Of a stretch of DNA of 64,000 nucleotides, positions 16,148 to 25,671 are shown piece by piece. Source of the DNA: Rhizobium sp. TH135. Lineage in GTDB: Bacteria > Pseudomonadota > Alphaproteobacteria > Rhizobiales > Rhizobiaceae. The notes under the pieces are model-generated. The model ran no database searches. It was not told the origin of the DNA and worked only from the letters and a program-made list of their open reading frames with translations. The stretch lies in the NCBI RefSeq assembly GCF_002855515.1, contig NZ_PKRP01000009.1, forward strand, positions 1 through 64,000. Direction: 5' to 3'. The position numbers and the translations under genes are program-made. Position 1 is the stretch's first letter. Each line of letters starts with the position of its first letter.

Positions 16148-17914
16148 TCAGAAACCGACGGCCGCTACAGGCTCTGTAGGCCTGCTGGCCTCGGCAATTA
16201 GGTCAATAAACGGCACTGGGATTCCCAAATAGTATCCCTGCAACGTATCGCAGCCGAGCAGCCGCAAGATCTCTAGCTGCGTTGCGGTCTCGACGCCTTC
16301 GGCAACAACGGTGTGCCCAAGGCCGTGAGCCATCGAAACTATCGCCGACACAATGATCCGGCTATCGTGATTCGTCACAATGTCAGAGATGAGCGAACGA
16401 TCGATCTTGAGGCTGTCATAGGGGAGCTTGGACAGCTGGGCCAGGTTGGAAAATCCCATCCCGAAGTCATCGATGGACAGTTTGAAACCGGCGCTTTTCA
16501 GAGCGAGCAGATGTTTTCTCGCCTTCTCAACATCTAACATCGCGACAGCTTCCGTGACCTCCAGCTCGAAATTACTAGGCGCGACACCGAGCGACTTCAC
16601 ATAGTCGGTGAGCCGATCGGCAAACTCATCATCCGCGAATTGAGTTGGACACACGTTGACTGCAACGCGGCACGAAATTCCCGATGCACGAAGTTTTGGG
16701 ATATCGGTCGCGACAATCGACATCACCTTGCGTCCAATCCGCTCCAGCCCATCACCCGTCCCTACGACATCAAGGAAGCTTCCGGGATACAACAGGCCCC
16801 GCGTTGGATGCGCCCACCTCACCAGCGCTTCATAACCTTCGACACTATTTGAGGCGAGATTGATCTTGGGTTGATAGTGGACAATGATTTCGTCGTTGGC
16901 GATCGCATGGAGGAAGTCACGTTCAAGCTCGCAGCGATCAGTCGCCCTATCTCGCATTTGATCATCAAAAAACGCGTAGGTTCCTCGACCGCGGCTCTTC
17001 GCCTCGTACATAGCCATGTCGGCGTACTTGAGGGTGTCAGCAGCATCAACGGCTTCGTCGCCAAGCACGGCAATACCAACACTCGCGCCAATCTGAACTT
17101 GTCGTTCGCCGATCACAAACGGCTCAGCGAGTGATCGAATGATCTGCTGAGCTATGTCCGTAACGTCTTTGTCCCCTGCGCTACCTGTCACCAGCACAAC
17201 GAATTCGTCACCGGCAAATCGAAACAGAAGTCGACATCCGGCCGATTCCAAATTGACACTCTCTGGAGTGAGACATCGGTTCATCCCATCCAGAGTGATT
17301 TCAAGGCCGTCCACCATCATTCTGGTCGCAGCCATCTGAAGCAAAGTGTCACCGACCTGATGACCATAGAGGTCATTGACTTGTTTGAACCGGTCGAGGT
17401 CGATGAACAGCACATGACCCTTGAGATCAGGATTCCGGTCGATGATCTCGCTCAGTACTGCGCGGTTGGGAAGACCGGTAACACCGTCTTCATAGGCCAA
17501 TGTGTTGATCTTGGACACATTATCATTGAGGCGCGCCACCATCTTGCGAAAGCTCTCGGCCAAGCCGCCGACTTCACAGTTGCAGTCCACAGTGACAACA
17601 GCGCTATAGTCGCCTGAGGCAATAGCCTCCGTACTGGCTTTCAGGTTCTGAATTGGCCGAGTGAGCCGACCAGTCATATAATATGTAAACCCCGAAGCGG
17701 CAGCTATCGAAGCTACCAGCTTAATGTAGCCCAAAGTCGTCAACGTGTGGGTGAAATCGCTTCCGGCTTCCAGCAAGTAGAACACGAGTGCTGCAACAAT
17801 CGAGCAAAAAGTCCCAATCATCAGGGTGAACCGTACGCGTAGGCTGTTCAAGCCACGACCAAGAATGCGTCCTGTGATCAGCTCGGTATCAACTTCCATG
17901 ACTGCAACCTTCAT
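16148..17914 (-). CDS. Membrane GGDEF-EAL cyclic-di-GMP protein with HAMP domain
   Basis: 588 residues. Two N-terminal membrane segments (about 27-50 and 62-82) are followed by a HAMP-like linker (TRPIQNLKASTEAIASGDYSA). The GGDEF domain begins LAYEDGVTGLPNRAVL; its active-site loop reads FAGDEF, a common variant with the catalytic Asp-Glu kept. The EAL domain has an intact EAL (GYEALVRWAHP), the metal-binding DDFGMGFSNL, and AEGVETATQLE near the end with LGCDTLQGYYLG. It should synthesise and/or degrade cyclic di-GMP at the inner membrane, tuning motility and attachment. There is little periplasmic domain, so any signal is sensed within or near the membrane. Sixty bp separate it from the chemoreceptor gene on the same strand. 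Confidence 0.93.
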   Translation of the reverse strand: MKVAVMEVDTELITGRILGRGLNSLRVRFTLMIGTFCSIVAALVFYLLEAGSDFTHTLTTLGYIKLVASIAAASGFTYYMTGRLTRPIQNLKASTEAIASGDYSAVVTVDCNCEVGGLAESFRKMVARLNDNVSKINTLAYEDGVTGLPNRAVLSEIIDRNPDLKGHVLFIDLDRFKQVNDLYGHQVGDTLLQMAATRMMVDGLEITLDGMNRCLTPESVNLESAGCRLLFRFAGDEFVVLVTGSAGDKDVTDIAQQIIRSLAEPFVIGERQVQIGASVGIAVLGDEAVDAADTLKYADMAMYEAKSRGRGTYAFFDDQMRDRATDRCELERDFLHAIANDEIIVHYQPKINLASNSVEGYEALVRWAHPTRGLLYPGSFLDVVGTGDGLERIGRKVMSIVATDIPKLRASGISCRVAVNVCPTQFADDEFADRLTDYVKSLGVAPSNFELEVTEAVAMLDVEKARKHLLALKSAGFKLSIDDFGMGFSNLAQLSKLPYDSLKIDRSLISDIVTNHDSRIIVSAIVSMAHGLGHTVVAEGVETATQLEILRLLGCDTLQGYYLGIPVPFIDLIAEASRPTEPVAAVGF

Positions 17915-17974
17915 TGCCGGAATGCGGACGCGGACCAGATCGAGCTGGCCCGCGACTATTATGAACGGAGGACT

Positions 17975-19885
17975 TTAAAAATCCTCCCACGCCTCGGATT
18001 TCACTGCAGCATTCCCTCTGACGGCGGTGGCAACACGATTCATTAGTCGGCGTGCAGGTGATGTGTTTGCCGGGGGCATCGAGGAACGTTCCGCTGGCAT
18101 GGACTTGTTTTGCGAGTTTCCGATTTCGAAAAGTCCGATGAGCTGGAATAAAGCTTCTGCTTCCTTGGCCAACGAATGGCTGGCTGCAGTCGATTCCTCG
18201 ACCATCGCAGCATTCTGCTGCGTGCCTTGGTCCATTGTATTGACGGCTGTATTGATTTCCTTCAGCCCCGTCGCTTGCTCCTTGGCGCCCTCGACGATTG
18301 CGGTAACATTGACGCTGACCGCCTGAACCTGAGACACGATATGCTCAAGCGCCCTGCCCGTTTCTGTGACGAGATGTACGCCGTTCTCCACCTGCTCGCC
18401 AGACTTCGAGATCAAAGTCTTGATTTCTTTCGCCGCGGAGGCGGATCGCTGAGCAAGTTCTCGCACCTCCTGGGCGACGACAGCAAAGCCCTTGCCAGCC
18501 TCACCAGCGCGCGCCGCCTCGACCCCAGCGTTGAGCGCCAGCAGGTTCGTCTGGAAGGCGATCTCGTCGATTACACCGATAATGCTTGAGATTTCGCGCG
18601 ACGAGGATTCAATCTCCTGCATTGCATGAACAGCACGATTGACGATCTCTCCGGAGCGCTCGGCAGACTGCCGTGTTTCTTGGACCTGCTTTCCAGCTTC
18701 TTCGGCGCGGCGACTGGAATCGGAGACCGTTGTGGTGATCTGCTCAAGCGCTGCTGCAGTTTCCTCTACAGATGCCGCTTGCTGTTCCGTTCGCTTTGAA
18801 AGGTCGTCGGCCGCCGCGCGGATCTGATTGGAGCCGGCCGCGATGGCTTGCGCATTTTGGCCGACCCGGCGCATCGCATCCTCGAGCTTAGCAACGGCTT
18901 CGTTGAAGTCTAAGCGAACCTGATCCAGTCGCTCTGAAAAGACGGCATCTATCCGGTAATTCAGTTTGCCATTTGAGAGCTCGTTGAGGGCGTGGCCGAT
19001 GCTCTCAACGGCGAACCGCACTTCTGCGGCTTCGCGAGCCTGCTGCTGCTCACGCTCGAGACGCTCCTGCTCGCTGAGTGAACGATTTGCCTCAGCTTCC
19101 TGTTCAAGGCGCACACGTTCTTGGGCATTGTCTCGGAATATGGCAACGGTGGAGGCCATCTTGCCGATTTCGTCCCGACGGCCCTGGCCGTAGATTTGGA
19201 CTTGAAGGTTTCCATTCGCGAGATCGGACATCGCCGCGGTGATGGAGTTCACGGGGCGAATTACGCCTCTCAATACGGTCCAAGTGGAGAATGCGGCAAC
19301 AGCGGCCCCGAAGACCGTGAGTATCGTCATGCCGGCTGTCAAAAGCGATGCCAGCTCATTGCCTTTAGCGAGGTCCTGCTTTGAGACCTCGATCTGCAGA
19401 TCGATCAGTTTCGAGATATCGGTGCCGAGGGGATCAATAGTCGGGTAGAGCCTCTGCTCAACGAATTCTGAGAGCGCAGCACTGTCGCGGGAAACCAGAA
19501 TCTGTCTCAGCAACTGCACTCCGTCGTTTGCCTCTCCCTTGACCTGCACGAAGTGATCGGCAATTTGCTTCTCTTCTGCGGTCAGCACCGTCGATGTGTA
19601 CTCCTTCCAGTGCGTATCGATGGAGGCCAGCGCCGCGTCTATATTACTCAAGCCATCTTGAGGAGAGAGCGCGCCAGATCTCACCTTGTGAGCGCTATCA
19701 ACAATATTGACGGCATAGCCATCGCCGATCCGCTTCAGTTGCTCCATTGGCAACACCCTGTCGGCAACGATCGAGTTGGCGATTTCCGCTTCCTTTTTAA
19801 GGGCGTAAAAGCTGAAACCCGTGATGGTTATCAATGCTGCGGTGAGCAACGAAATGCATGCAAGAAGCTTGACCCTGATGGTCAT
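17975..19885 (-). CDS. Methyl-accepting chemotaxis protein
   Basis: 636 residues. Membrane segment 1 at about 8-28, a four-helix-bundle periplasmic sensor region to about 185, membrane segment 2 at about 187-207, a HAMP domain ([26 protein letters not shown]), a second HAMP-like unit near 290-345 ([15 protein letters not shown]), then the signalling domain with the conserved hairpin tip [35 protein letters not shown]. The C-terminus EAWEDF resembles the xWxxF tether that recruits CheR/CheB. The ligand is unknown. It lies upstream of the GGDEF-EAL gene, suggesting a small motility or attachment unit carried by the plasmid. No che genes are in the window, so it would feed a chromosomal pathway. 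Confidence 0.95.
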   Translation of the reverse strand: MTIRVKLLACISLLTAALITITGFSFYALKKEAEIANSIVADRVLPMEQLKRIGDGYAVNIVDSAHKVRSGALSPQDGLSNIDAALASIDTHWKEYTSTVLTAEEKQIADHFVQVKGEANDGVQLLRQILVSRDSAALSEFVEQRLYPTIDPLGTDISKLIDLQIEVSKQDLAKGNELASLLTAGMTILTVFGAAVAAFSTWTVLRGVIRPVNSITAAMSDLANGNLQVQIYGQGRRDEIGKMASTVAIFRDNAQERVRLEQEAEANRSLSEQERLEREQQQAREAAEVRFAVESIGHALNELSNGKLNYRIDAVFSERLDQVRLDFNEAVAKLEDAMRRVGQNAQAIAAGSNQIRAAADDLSKRTEQQAASVEETAAALEQITTTVSDSSRRAEEAGKQVQETRQSAERSGEIVNRAVHAMQEIESSSREISSIIGVIDEIAFQTNLLALNAGVEAARAGEAGKGFAVVAQEVRELAQRSASAAKEIKTLISKSGEQVENGVHLVTETGRALEHIVSQVQAVSVNVTAIVEGAKEQATGLKEINTAVNTMDQGTQQNAAMVEESTAASHSLAKEAEALFQLIGLFEIGNSQNKSMPAERSSMPPANTSPARRLMNRVATAVRGNAAVKSEAWEDF

Positions 19886-20730
19886 AATGATCCCTTCCCA
19901 ACGAATGTCCCCGTCGACATTTCAAATGCGGCAAGCCGCATTTGAGGTGAGGCCCATCGAAGAAGCGTTTTTAACGACTTCGGACGGAGCACAGTCACCG
20001 AATGCGATATTTAAGGGCCACTTGTTTACGCTTCGCTAATTTCGTGGTTTCTTTTGCACGAAGCGTGGGCAAACGCCCAAAAAAAAGCCAAGCGCGTCTA
20101 TGCCGTACACCGCACTGCTGCGTCCGCACTGGGATGCCTTGTCCAGCCTTCGGAGTTCTAGCGAAACGCCAGCCGGTCAGATATCCCTGCAAAAGCTCGT
20201 AGCCAGCATCGCGCCCAAGACTTGCCTGTCGCTCTGTCTCTCTATCTTCGTCAGGGACTGGGATAGCGGCCGCTATCGACATGTTGAATCAAGTTGAAAT
20301 GGAGAGCTGCTCGAGGAGCGGAGCGCTCATCACTCGGAGCGCAGCGGGCAGATCCGTCGTGTTATAACCTGTATCAGAAGACGGAGAACCGGCGTCGCCG
20401 GTTCGCATCCGAAAGGAGCGGCCAGGGTCGGCCGCCCATCTACCCTGCCCTGTACCGCTCTTACGATAGGTCGCCGATCGCGCCAATGGGCAAGCGCGCA
20501 AGCGCTGTCGCTCGTCAGGAAAAACGGCTTTCGCCGTCAGGCCGGCAAACCTTCCGTTTTTCCTTCCTCCCGCCCCATGACCCGATCCGCGTCCTAACGG
20601 GAGCGGGCTCAAGCCCTCCCCCTTCGTTCCGCCGGATGTGGGGGCACATCCTTCGAAAACGAAGGCAGAGGCTTCGCCCACTAGCGGGGCTTGCTCCCAA
20701 GGGAAACGGGAAAAACTGGAGCAAGGAACC
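19886..20730. other. Intergenic region: chemoreceptor promoter, EAL relic and ParB-gene leader
   Basis: About 845 bp. The left part must carry the leftward chemoreceptor promoter. A relic of an EAL domain lies at 20151-20243. From about 20380 to 20730 the sequence is GC-rich with many short hairpins (for example the palindrome GAACCGGCGTCGCCGGTTC at 20386-20404, and GGGAGCGGGCTC near 20600), the same style as leaders before other plasmid genes here. Confidence 0.55.
20151..20243 (-). pseudogene. Relic of an EAL-domain C-terminus
   Basis: In the leftward frame the peptide reads ETERQASLGRDAGYELLQGYL followed by TGWRFARTP. This corresponds to the last conserved part of EAL domains (compare AEGVETxxQxxxLxxxGCxxxQGYLFxRP, and VETATQLEILRLLGCDTLQGYY in the intact gene nearby). 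No upstream EAL core is present and the frame closes soon after, so it is a fragment left by deletion of a second cyclic-di-GMP phosphodiesterase gene. Confidence 0.55.
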
Positions 20731-22659
20731 ATGAGCGACATCATCGCGGTAGCACTGAACAAGCTGAACGCAGACCCCAAAAACGTCCGCAAGACCTACA
20801 CCAAGGAGAGCATCGAGAGCCTGTCGGCGTCCATTCTCGCCAATGGCATTATTCAAAACCTTGTGGTGCGCAAAGCTCCCAAAGGCCGATACCTCGTGAC
20901 GGCCGGCGGTCGCCGCCTCGCAGCCCTCAATCTTCTCGCCGAACGCGGCGAGATCGGGGCCGACTACGCCGTGAACGTCATTGTCCGGGAGGCGGGTGAC
21001 GCAACGGAGTTAAGCCTGACCGAGAACGTCATGCGGGAGGCCATGCACCCGGCGGACCAGTTCGAGGCATTCAAAGCGTTGTTCGATGAGGGCAAGTCCA
21101 TCAAGGACATCGCCGCCCGTTTCGGGACAACCGAAATCATCGTCAACCGCCGCCTTGCGCTGGCGAAGGTTTCCCCGGTCCTGTTCGCGGCGTTCCGCGC
21201 CGAGAATATGACCTTTGAGCAGCTTGCCGCCTTTACCATCACCGACGATCACGCTCGACAGGAAGAGGTTTGGAATGCCCTCCCCTCATGGGATCGCAGC
21301 GCCAACACAATCAAGCGCCGTCTCGTCGTGGATGAAGTCCCCGCAAGCGACAAGCGGCTCGCGCTGATCGGCGGATTAGAGGTTTATGAGGCGGCTGGCG
21401 GTCCAGTGCGCCGCGACCTGTTTGCCGAGCAGGGAGGGGGCTTTGCATGCGATAGCGGCTTGCTTGAAAAGCTGGTTGCCGAGAAGTTGGAGGCCGAGGC
21501 CGAAACCGTGAAGGCCGAAGGCTGGAAATGGGTAGAGTGGTGCCCTCAGCAGCCGGATAACATCTACCAGATGGCTCGGGTTTACCCGCAGCGCATAGAC
21601 CTCAACGACGAGGATCAAGCCAAGCTTGACGCGCTGACTGAGCGCTATGACGAATTGGCGGCGCAGATCGATGCGGATCAGGAGGATGAAGGTGCAGAGG
21701 CCGCCTTGTCCGCCGTCGAGCAGGAAATCGCCGTCCTGCAGAAGCGTGAAGAAGCCTATCGGAGCGAAGACCTTGCGATTGCAGGGGCAATTGTTACCAT
21801 CGACCATTGGGGCAAGTTATCGGTGTTGAGAGGCCTTGTCCGAGACGAGGACAAGAAGAAGGCCGAAGCCACAGAACGAAAGCAAGGCGGGGCGACCGAG
21901 GACGCTGACGGCGCTTTGAAATCTGCGGCGCTTACTCACTCAGCGGCTTTGATCGAGGACCTGACCGCTCAGAAGACGGCGGCACTTCGTGTCGAGCTGG
22001 CGAACAATCCCGAAATCGCGCTTGTGGCAGTCGTCCATGCGATGTTGCTCAAAGTGCAGTATCGGACCGCATGGGGCATTCCCGGCCACCAGAGCGCGCT
22101 TGAAATCTCTGTCACTCATGAAGTGCTCGACGGTTCGATGAAGCGTCCCGCCGAGAACAAGGCCCTTGAGGCGTGGGGAAGCCTTGAGGAAAACTACGGG
22201 CACCGGCTTCCCGGCGATCCTGCTGACCTTTGGGAATGGCTGATGGATCAATCGCAGAGCGAGTTGTTGCAGCTTCTGGCCTATGCCGCCGCCCATTCCG
22301 TCAATGCAGTTGAGAAGAAGTTCAGCAGTCGCAGCCAAGCGCTGGCACATGCCGACCAGATGGGCCGCGCATTGAATGTCGATATGCGGGATTGGTTCGA
22401 GACCACGGCGGAAAGCTATTTCAGCCACGTCAACAGGCCGACCATTCAAGCCGTTGTTGCCGAGGTGCGCGGCGAGGATATCGCCGCTGGTGTCGGCAAC
22501 ATGAAGAAGGGCGAGGCTGCGGAGTATGCCGCCAAGTCCATCAAGGACAGCGGGTGGCTTCCGCCTCACGTTCGGATCGCGTCTGACCCCGACGCAGAGG
22601 GTGAGGCTGAAACCTCTGAGGAAAAGAGCGAACACTCGTTCCCGATGGCAGCGGAATAA
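20731..22659 (+). CDS. Large ParB/Spo0J-like plasmid protein
   Basis: 642 residues from ATG 20731 (AAGGAACC just upstream). The first 110 residues are a ParB N-terminal domain: ESIESLSASILANGIIQNLVVRK, YLVTAGGRRLAALNLL, and ELSLTENVMREAMHPADQFEAF; the HTH follows (SIKDIAARFGTTEIIVNRRLALAKV). The rest is an acidic, coiled-coil-prone region (about 320-420) and a C-terminal domain unlike partition ParB proteins. Such long ParB-like proteins occur with DUF736, ArdC and small plasmid genes in alphaproteobacterial plasmids and ICEs; their role is not settled and need not be partition, because RepA/RepB are present. It starts a rightward gene run behind a hairpin-rich leader. Confidence 0.85.
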   Translation: MSDIIAVALNKLNADPKNVRKTYTKESIESLSASILANGIIQNLVVRKAPKGRYLVTAGGRRLAALNLLAERGEIGADYAVNVIVREAGDATELSLTENVMREAMHPADQFEAFKALFDEGKSIKDIAARFGTTEIIVNRRLALAKVSPVLFAAFRAENMTFEQLAAFTITDDHARQEEVWNALPSWDRSANTIKRRLVVDEVPASDKRLALIGGLEVYEAAGGPVRRDLFAEQGGGFACDSGLLEKLVAEKLEAEAETVKAEGWKWVEWCPQQPDNIYQMARVYPQRIDLNDEDQAKLDALTERYDELAAQIDADQEDEGAEAALSAVEQEIAVLQKREEAYRSEDLAIAGAIVTIDHWGKLSVLRGLVRDEDKKKAEATERKQGGATEDADGALKSAALTHSAALIEDLTAQKTAALRVELANNPEIALVAVVHAMLLKVQYRTAWGIPGHQSALEISVTHEVLDGSMKRPAENKALEAWGSLEENYGHRLPGDPADLWEWLMDQSQSELLQLLAYAAAHSVNAVEKKFSSRSQALAHADQMGRALNVDMRDWFETTAESYFSHVNRPTIQAVVAEVRGEDIAAGVGNMKKGEAAEYAAKSIKDSGWLPPHVRIASDPDAEGEAETSEEKSEHSFPMAAE

Positions 22660-22727
22660 TCCCGCCGCTGCTTGTCCCCGGTCACGTCCTCCAGTGTGAC
22701 CGGCTCCCCTATTCCCGAGGATAAGCC

Positions 22728-22907
22728 GTGCTCGCTTCCGATCCTGATCCGACCCTTGCCGCCGAAAGCTGCTGTCAGCTAATCAACGCCTACCTGAGCG
22801 ACCCGGAGCATGTTGATTGGGATGAAGTGCAAAAAGCACTCGATACAGCGCTAAAGGCCTTCGATCTACCGCCGACCTATCTTGAGGATGCTGCTCAGCG
22901 CGGCTGA
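22728..22907 (+). CDS. Small acidic plasmid protein
   Basis: 59 residues from GTG 22728, with GAGG eight bases upstream. The sequence MLASDPDPTLAAESCCQLIN, then AYLSDPEHVDWDEVQKALD and FDLPPTYLEDAAQRG is clearly protein-like, acidic and helical. It follows the ParB-like gene by 68 bp on the same strand and is closed by a strong terminator at 22931. I know no family. Confidence 0.6.
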   Translation: MLASDPDPTLAAESCCQLINAYLSDPEHVDWDEVQKALDTALKAFDLPPTYLEDAAQRG

Positions 22908-22930
22908 GCCTGCTTCAAGATCGCACTTTA

Positions 22931-22966
22931 GCGCCCGCCTTGGCATCGAGCCAATGCGGGCGCTTT
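22931..22966 (+). terminator. Rho-independent terminator
   Basis: GCGCCCGC-C-TTGGC at 22931-22944 pairs with GCCAA-T-GCGGGCGC at 22950-22963 around a five-base loop, followed by TTTT. It ends the ParB-like/small-protein transcript and insulates the repC region. Confidence 0.85.
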
Positions 22967-23020
22967 TGCAGGTGCGTGGGAGGCAGAAACGTATCGGGGG
23001 ACGGCAGATCAGGCCGCTTG

Positions 23021-23051
23021 TTGAGAGGAGGCCCTCGCCCCCTCCTCTCAA
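23021..23051. repeat. Perfect 11-bp hairpin
   Basis: TTGAGAGGAGG (23021-23031) and CCTCCTCTCAA (23041-23051) are exact inverted repeats with a nine-base C-rich loop. A similar element (TGAGGGGAG/CTCCCCTCA, followed by AACTTCCC) lies at about 14823-14858. Both share the sequence following the stem (CAAACT-TCC). The role is unknown; each lies just beyond the end of a gene block. Confidence 0.55.
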
Positions 23052-23337
23052 ACTCTCCTCCCCACCCTGTTGAATTTCCCCAACAATAAAGGGGGCTAAT
23101 TCATACTCTGGAAACGTTCCAATTTTAGGCGCGAAGAGAGGGAAGGCGCGGACAAGCGCGCTAAAAAATTGAAATTTAGGCGCTATTTCAGATGTCAGCT
23201 GAACCGGCAAAGCAACGCGGAAATGTGACAACTTGCATCAATTCGGTATCTCAGGTTACTAATCGCAATCGGGCGGAACCTAAACCGATTCCGACTCGCG
23301 CATTTTAACAGTTTTTTGGAGATCGCACCCGGCCCAG

Positions 23338-23440
23338 AAAAGAAAAACCGCTCCCGAATAATCCGGAAGCGGTCTGCAGTTCGAAATATAAAAGCACCAT
23401 CATTCTCGCAGACCTCCCCTCCGATGTCAACAATCAAAAC
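23338..23440 (-). ncRNA. Putative antisense (ctRNA-like) RNA of the second repC
   Basis: Upstream of the stand-alone repC, the minus strand carries ACCGCT/AGCGGT arms (23347-23352 and 23368-23373) around a central part-paired segment, followed on that strand by TTTTTCTTTT. This is an intrinsic terminator for a short leftward RNA that would start near 23420-23440. The layout (short antisense RNA between the upstream region and repC) is the same as in repABC at about 31 kb. The ends are approximate. Confidence 0.5.
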
Positions 23441-23492
23441 ACCTTTTCGGTGAACGGCGGAGCTTTGTCTGGCCTCTGACAGGAGACGGACG

Positions 23493-24773
23493 ATGGGGGA
23501 ACCCAGACAACACAAGCGGCCGACAGGTCGCAGAATGACGAAGGAGCGAGCCGAATTCCGGCGACTGGCGCAGTCAACGGAAATCGGATCTGTTACCCGC
23601 GGACAGCTTGCTGTGCTCGCTAAGAATCTGATGACGATCGGAATGATCACGACCTCAGAATATGCGTTGCTCGAGGCTATCATAACGACCGCTAAGGCCG
23701 ATACCTTTGACAAAGGCGGGCGCCCGATTGTCTACAAGTCGAACCGACAGCTGGGGTATGACATCAACAAGTCACCGGGACGCGTAAGCCGAATTCTTTC
23801 CCGATTGTACGACCTCGGCCTTGTCACCATGCAGGACAGTGCGAATTTCAAGCGCTACCCGATCCGGGACAGCGAAGGAGATATTGCCGACGCCTGCGGC
23901 ATTGATCTGCGCGTCCTGATCGCTCGGCACCATGAACTTGATCAGCTGGTGCGCCAGAAGCGGGAAGAGATTCGAGTTCGCGACAACGCAGCGCGTCGCT
24001 TCCGGGACGCTCTGCGTGCCGCGAGGTATGCTCTCGCGTCCTCAACCGAACGAGGCGAAGTCATTCTCGGGCGGATCGGGTCCCGTGTTGAGAAGATCGC
24101 GGCCTTCATCGGATCAGCTAGGCACGAGCCGGCCCACGCCCTTCGGAAGGCCACAATGCTTTTGGAGTGGCTTGCCGACCGATTGCGCAACGTGAATCGG
24201 ACCCCTCAAGCTTCCGACATAGATGCAAATATGACATGCACGGATGTCGAAAACGACATGCACATACAGATTACAACCCCGAAGCCTTTTGAAGCTCGTA
24301 ATGATGAACGGCGTTCGGCTGACGCCGAACAAATCAGTTCGTTAGGGGCTGGCTCCGCCAGCAAGAGGGCTTTTGAAGAAAGCCTGGGGAGCCCTTCGCG
24401 CCAAAGCAATAGGCAACTGCAAGTGCGGCCTTCACTTGTGGCGCTGGAAGATGTGTGGCGGGCTACGCCAAGCCTTGCCGAATATGGCTACCAGCCCCCG
24501 CGTAGTTGGGCGGACCTGGACCGGATCGCTCCCAAACTTTGCCGCATCGCCGGAGTCTCCGAGGATGCGCGCCAGCGGGCCGTGGAGCGAATGGGGCAGC
24601 AGGCGGCCGCTGTTGCTATCGCTCTGACGTTTGAGAAATACACGCGGGCCGAGATCAGCTCGCCGGGCGGGTATTTGCGGGCCATGACCGACCGCGCCGC
24701 GAGCGGAGACCTTCATCTGAACCGCTCCGTATTTGGGCTGGCAGCCCGCAACTCAATGGAGGCACACTCGTGA
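23493..24773 (+). CDS. RepC-family replication initiator (second copy)
   Basis: 426 residues from ATG 23493, AGGAG nine bases upstream. It aligns in order with the repABC RepC at 31148: a winged-helix N-terminal region (KSNRQLGYDINKSPGRVSRILSRLYDLGLVTMQDS, then FKRYPIRDSEGDIADACGIDLRVLIAR), a linker with MHIQITTPKP, and a C-terminal domain (TPSLAEYGYQPPRSWADLDRIAPKLCRIAGVS, ending AEISSPGGYLRAMTDRAASGDL). It should bind the origin within its own gene and start replication. No repA or repB accompanies it, as in repC-only replicons. The stop overlaps the GTG start of the following nuclease gene. Confidence 0.88.
   Translation: MGEPRQHKRPTGRRMTKERAEFRRLAQSTEIGSVTRGQLAVLAKNLMTIGMITTSEYALLEAIITTAKADTFDKGGRPIVYKSNRQLGYDINKSPGRVSRILSRLYDLGLVTMQDSANFKRYPIRDSEGDIADACGIDLRVLIARHHELDQLVRQKREEIRVRDNAARRFRDALRAARYALASSTERGEVILGRIGSRVEKIAAFIGSARHEPAHALRKATMLLEWLADRLRNVNRTPQASDIDANMTCTDVENDMHIQITTPKPFEARNDERRSADAEQISSLGAGSASKRAFEESLGSPSRQSNRQLQVRPSLVALEDVWRATPSLAEYGYQPPRSWADLDRIAPKLCRIAGVSEDARQRAVERMGQQAAAVAIALTFEKYTRAEISSPGGYLRAMTDRAASGDLHLNRSVFGLAARNSMEAHS
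24255..24290. other. Candidate origin motif in the second repC
   Basis: The linker of this repC contains CACATACAGATTACAACCCC, which matches CACATACAGAATTCAAAACC in the repABC repC (31910 onward) better than the surrounding sequence. RepC origins lie in an A+T-richer stretch inside repC, so the conserved DNA is a candidate RepC-binding or origin site. It also codes for the conserved HIQ peptide, so selection on protein cannot be excluded. Confidence 0.4.
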
Positions 24774-25276
24774 TAGAAAATCGCTTGGTTGGAGCCGCGC
24801 TGGCCGCGCTTCTGTTCACCGCGTCTTCTGCAGCGGCCGACTATTCAGGCCGAGCGCGGGTGATTGATGCAGACACCTTCAGCATCCGCCAACAGAGGAT
24901 CCGTATCGCGGCCATTGACGCCTGTGAGCGGGATCAGATGGGCTCCAAAAACGGTGTGATATGGAATTGTGGGATTGAGGCACGTCGCTTCCTCGCCCGC
25001 ATGATCGATGGCAAGCATGTCCGTTGCGTTGAAATTGATCGAGACCAGTACAAGCGCCTTGTCGGCCAGTGCTTCATCGACAACTCGGATATTGGCCTTG
25101 AAATGGTGAAGGCGGGCCAAGCCAGCCTCCTGTTGCGTTATCTGCCAAGATCCCACCCGATCGATCTGGACCAGTATCGCCGCGCCGAGGCAAGAGCCCG
25201 AGAGCGAGGCCAAGGCTTGTGGGGCGCTCAGGTTGAATCGCCGTCCTCCTATCGCCGCAGCCATTCCGGCAACTGA
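24770..25276 (+). CDS. Exported thermonuclease-like (SNase) protein
   Basis: 168 residues from GTG 24770, overlapping the RepC stop. A signal peptide is clear (residues 1-23, AALAALLFTASSAAA). The staphylococcal-nuclease fold keeps its key positions: VIDADT with the metal-binding Asp, RIRIAAIDACE with Arg, Asp and Glu of the active site, and DQYKRLVGQCF with the second Arg. It therefore should be an active Ca-dependent nuclease in the periplasm or outside. It resembles ExoI-like proteins of rhizobia. Three diverged relatives lie at 51.6-53.5 kb; this is the only one with an intact catalytic set. Confidence 0.85.
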   Translation: MIENRLVGAALAALLFTASSAAADYSGRARVIDADTFSIRQQRIRIAAIDACERDQMGSKNGVIWNCGIEARRFLARMIDGKHVRCVEIDRDQYKRLVGQCFIDNSDIGLEMVKAGQASLLLRYLPRSHPIDLDQYRRAEARARERGQGLWGAQVESPSSYRRSHSGN

Positions 25277-25671
25277 ACGACTGGCGGCGCTCATATGGGC
25301 AAAAGATGGCGAGATCGCATGTTTTGGCGAAACCATCGGTTACCCCAGCCTCTTGTTTCAGGCTGCTGGTTCGGCTGCATTCAGCACAATCCCGCCCTTG
25401 ACCTGTGCCGATGTCCCATTTGTCGAGGTGACGTATTGCTGCAAGCGCTCAGGCCCCACACCTCCAAAGTGGTTGCTCTTGATGCCCGTTCGCACGGCGA
25501 CGCGGTTGGCGCAAAGCCGTTCGTCTCCAAATTTTCCCCGCCTTCGGCTTCCTCGCGAAACAAAATTTGTCCCCGTCCAGCCTCCTTCGCTGCGCTCCGG
25601 CCTACGGTGCGCACCGCTTTTCGCCGTGCCTTATGAACGATCATCGCAACCACCATAGAGGAGTGATTAAC
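25277..25671. other. Leader region before the DUF736 gene
   Basis: About 395 bp. The right half (from about 25530) is built of short C- and G-rich self-complementary steps (CCGCCTTCGGCTTCC, CTTCGCTGCGCTCCGG, GCGCACCGC), the style of leader seen before other plasmid genes here. The left half holds a rightward frame from 25295 with CRCPICRGD, a C-x-C-x-x-C cluster that could be a zinc site, but it runs on into the leader and I do not call it. Confidence 0.45.

Noticed and set aside
25233-25658. Rightward frames between the nuclease and DUF736 genes
   Set aside because: Two frames are open, one with a cysteine cluster (CRCPICRGD), but both run into hairpin-rich leader sequence and lack a start signal; kept only as a note in the intergenic entry.
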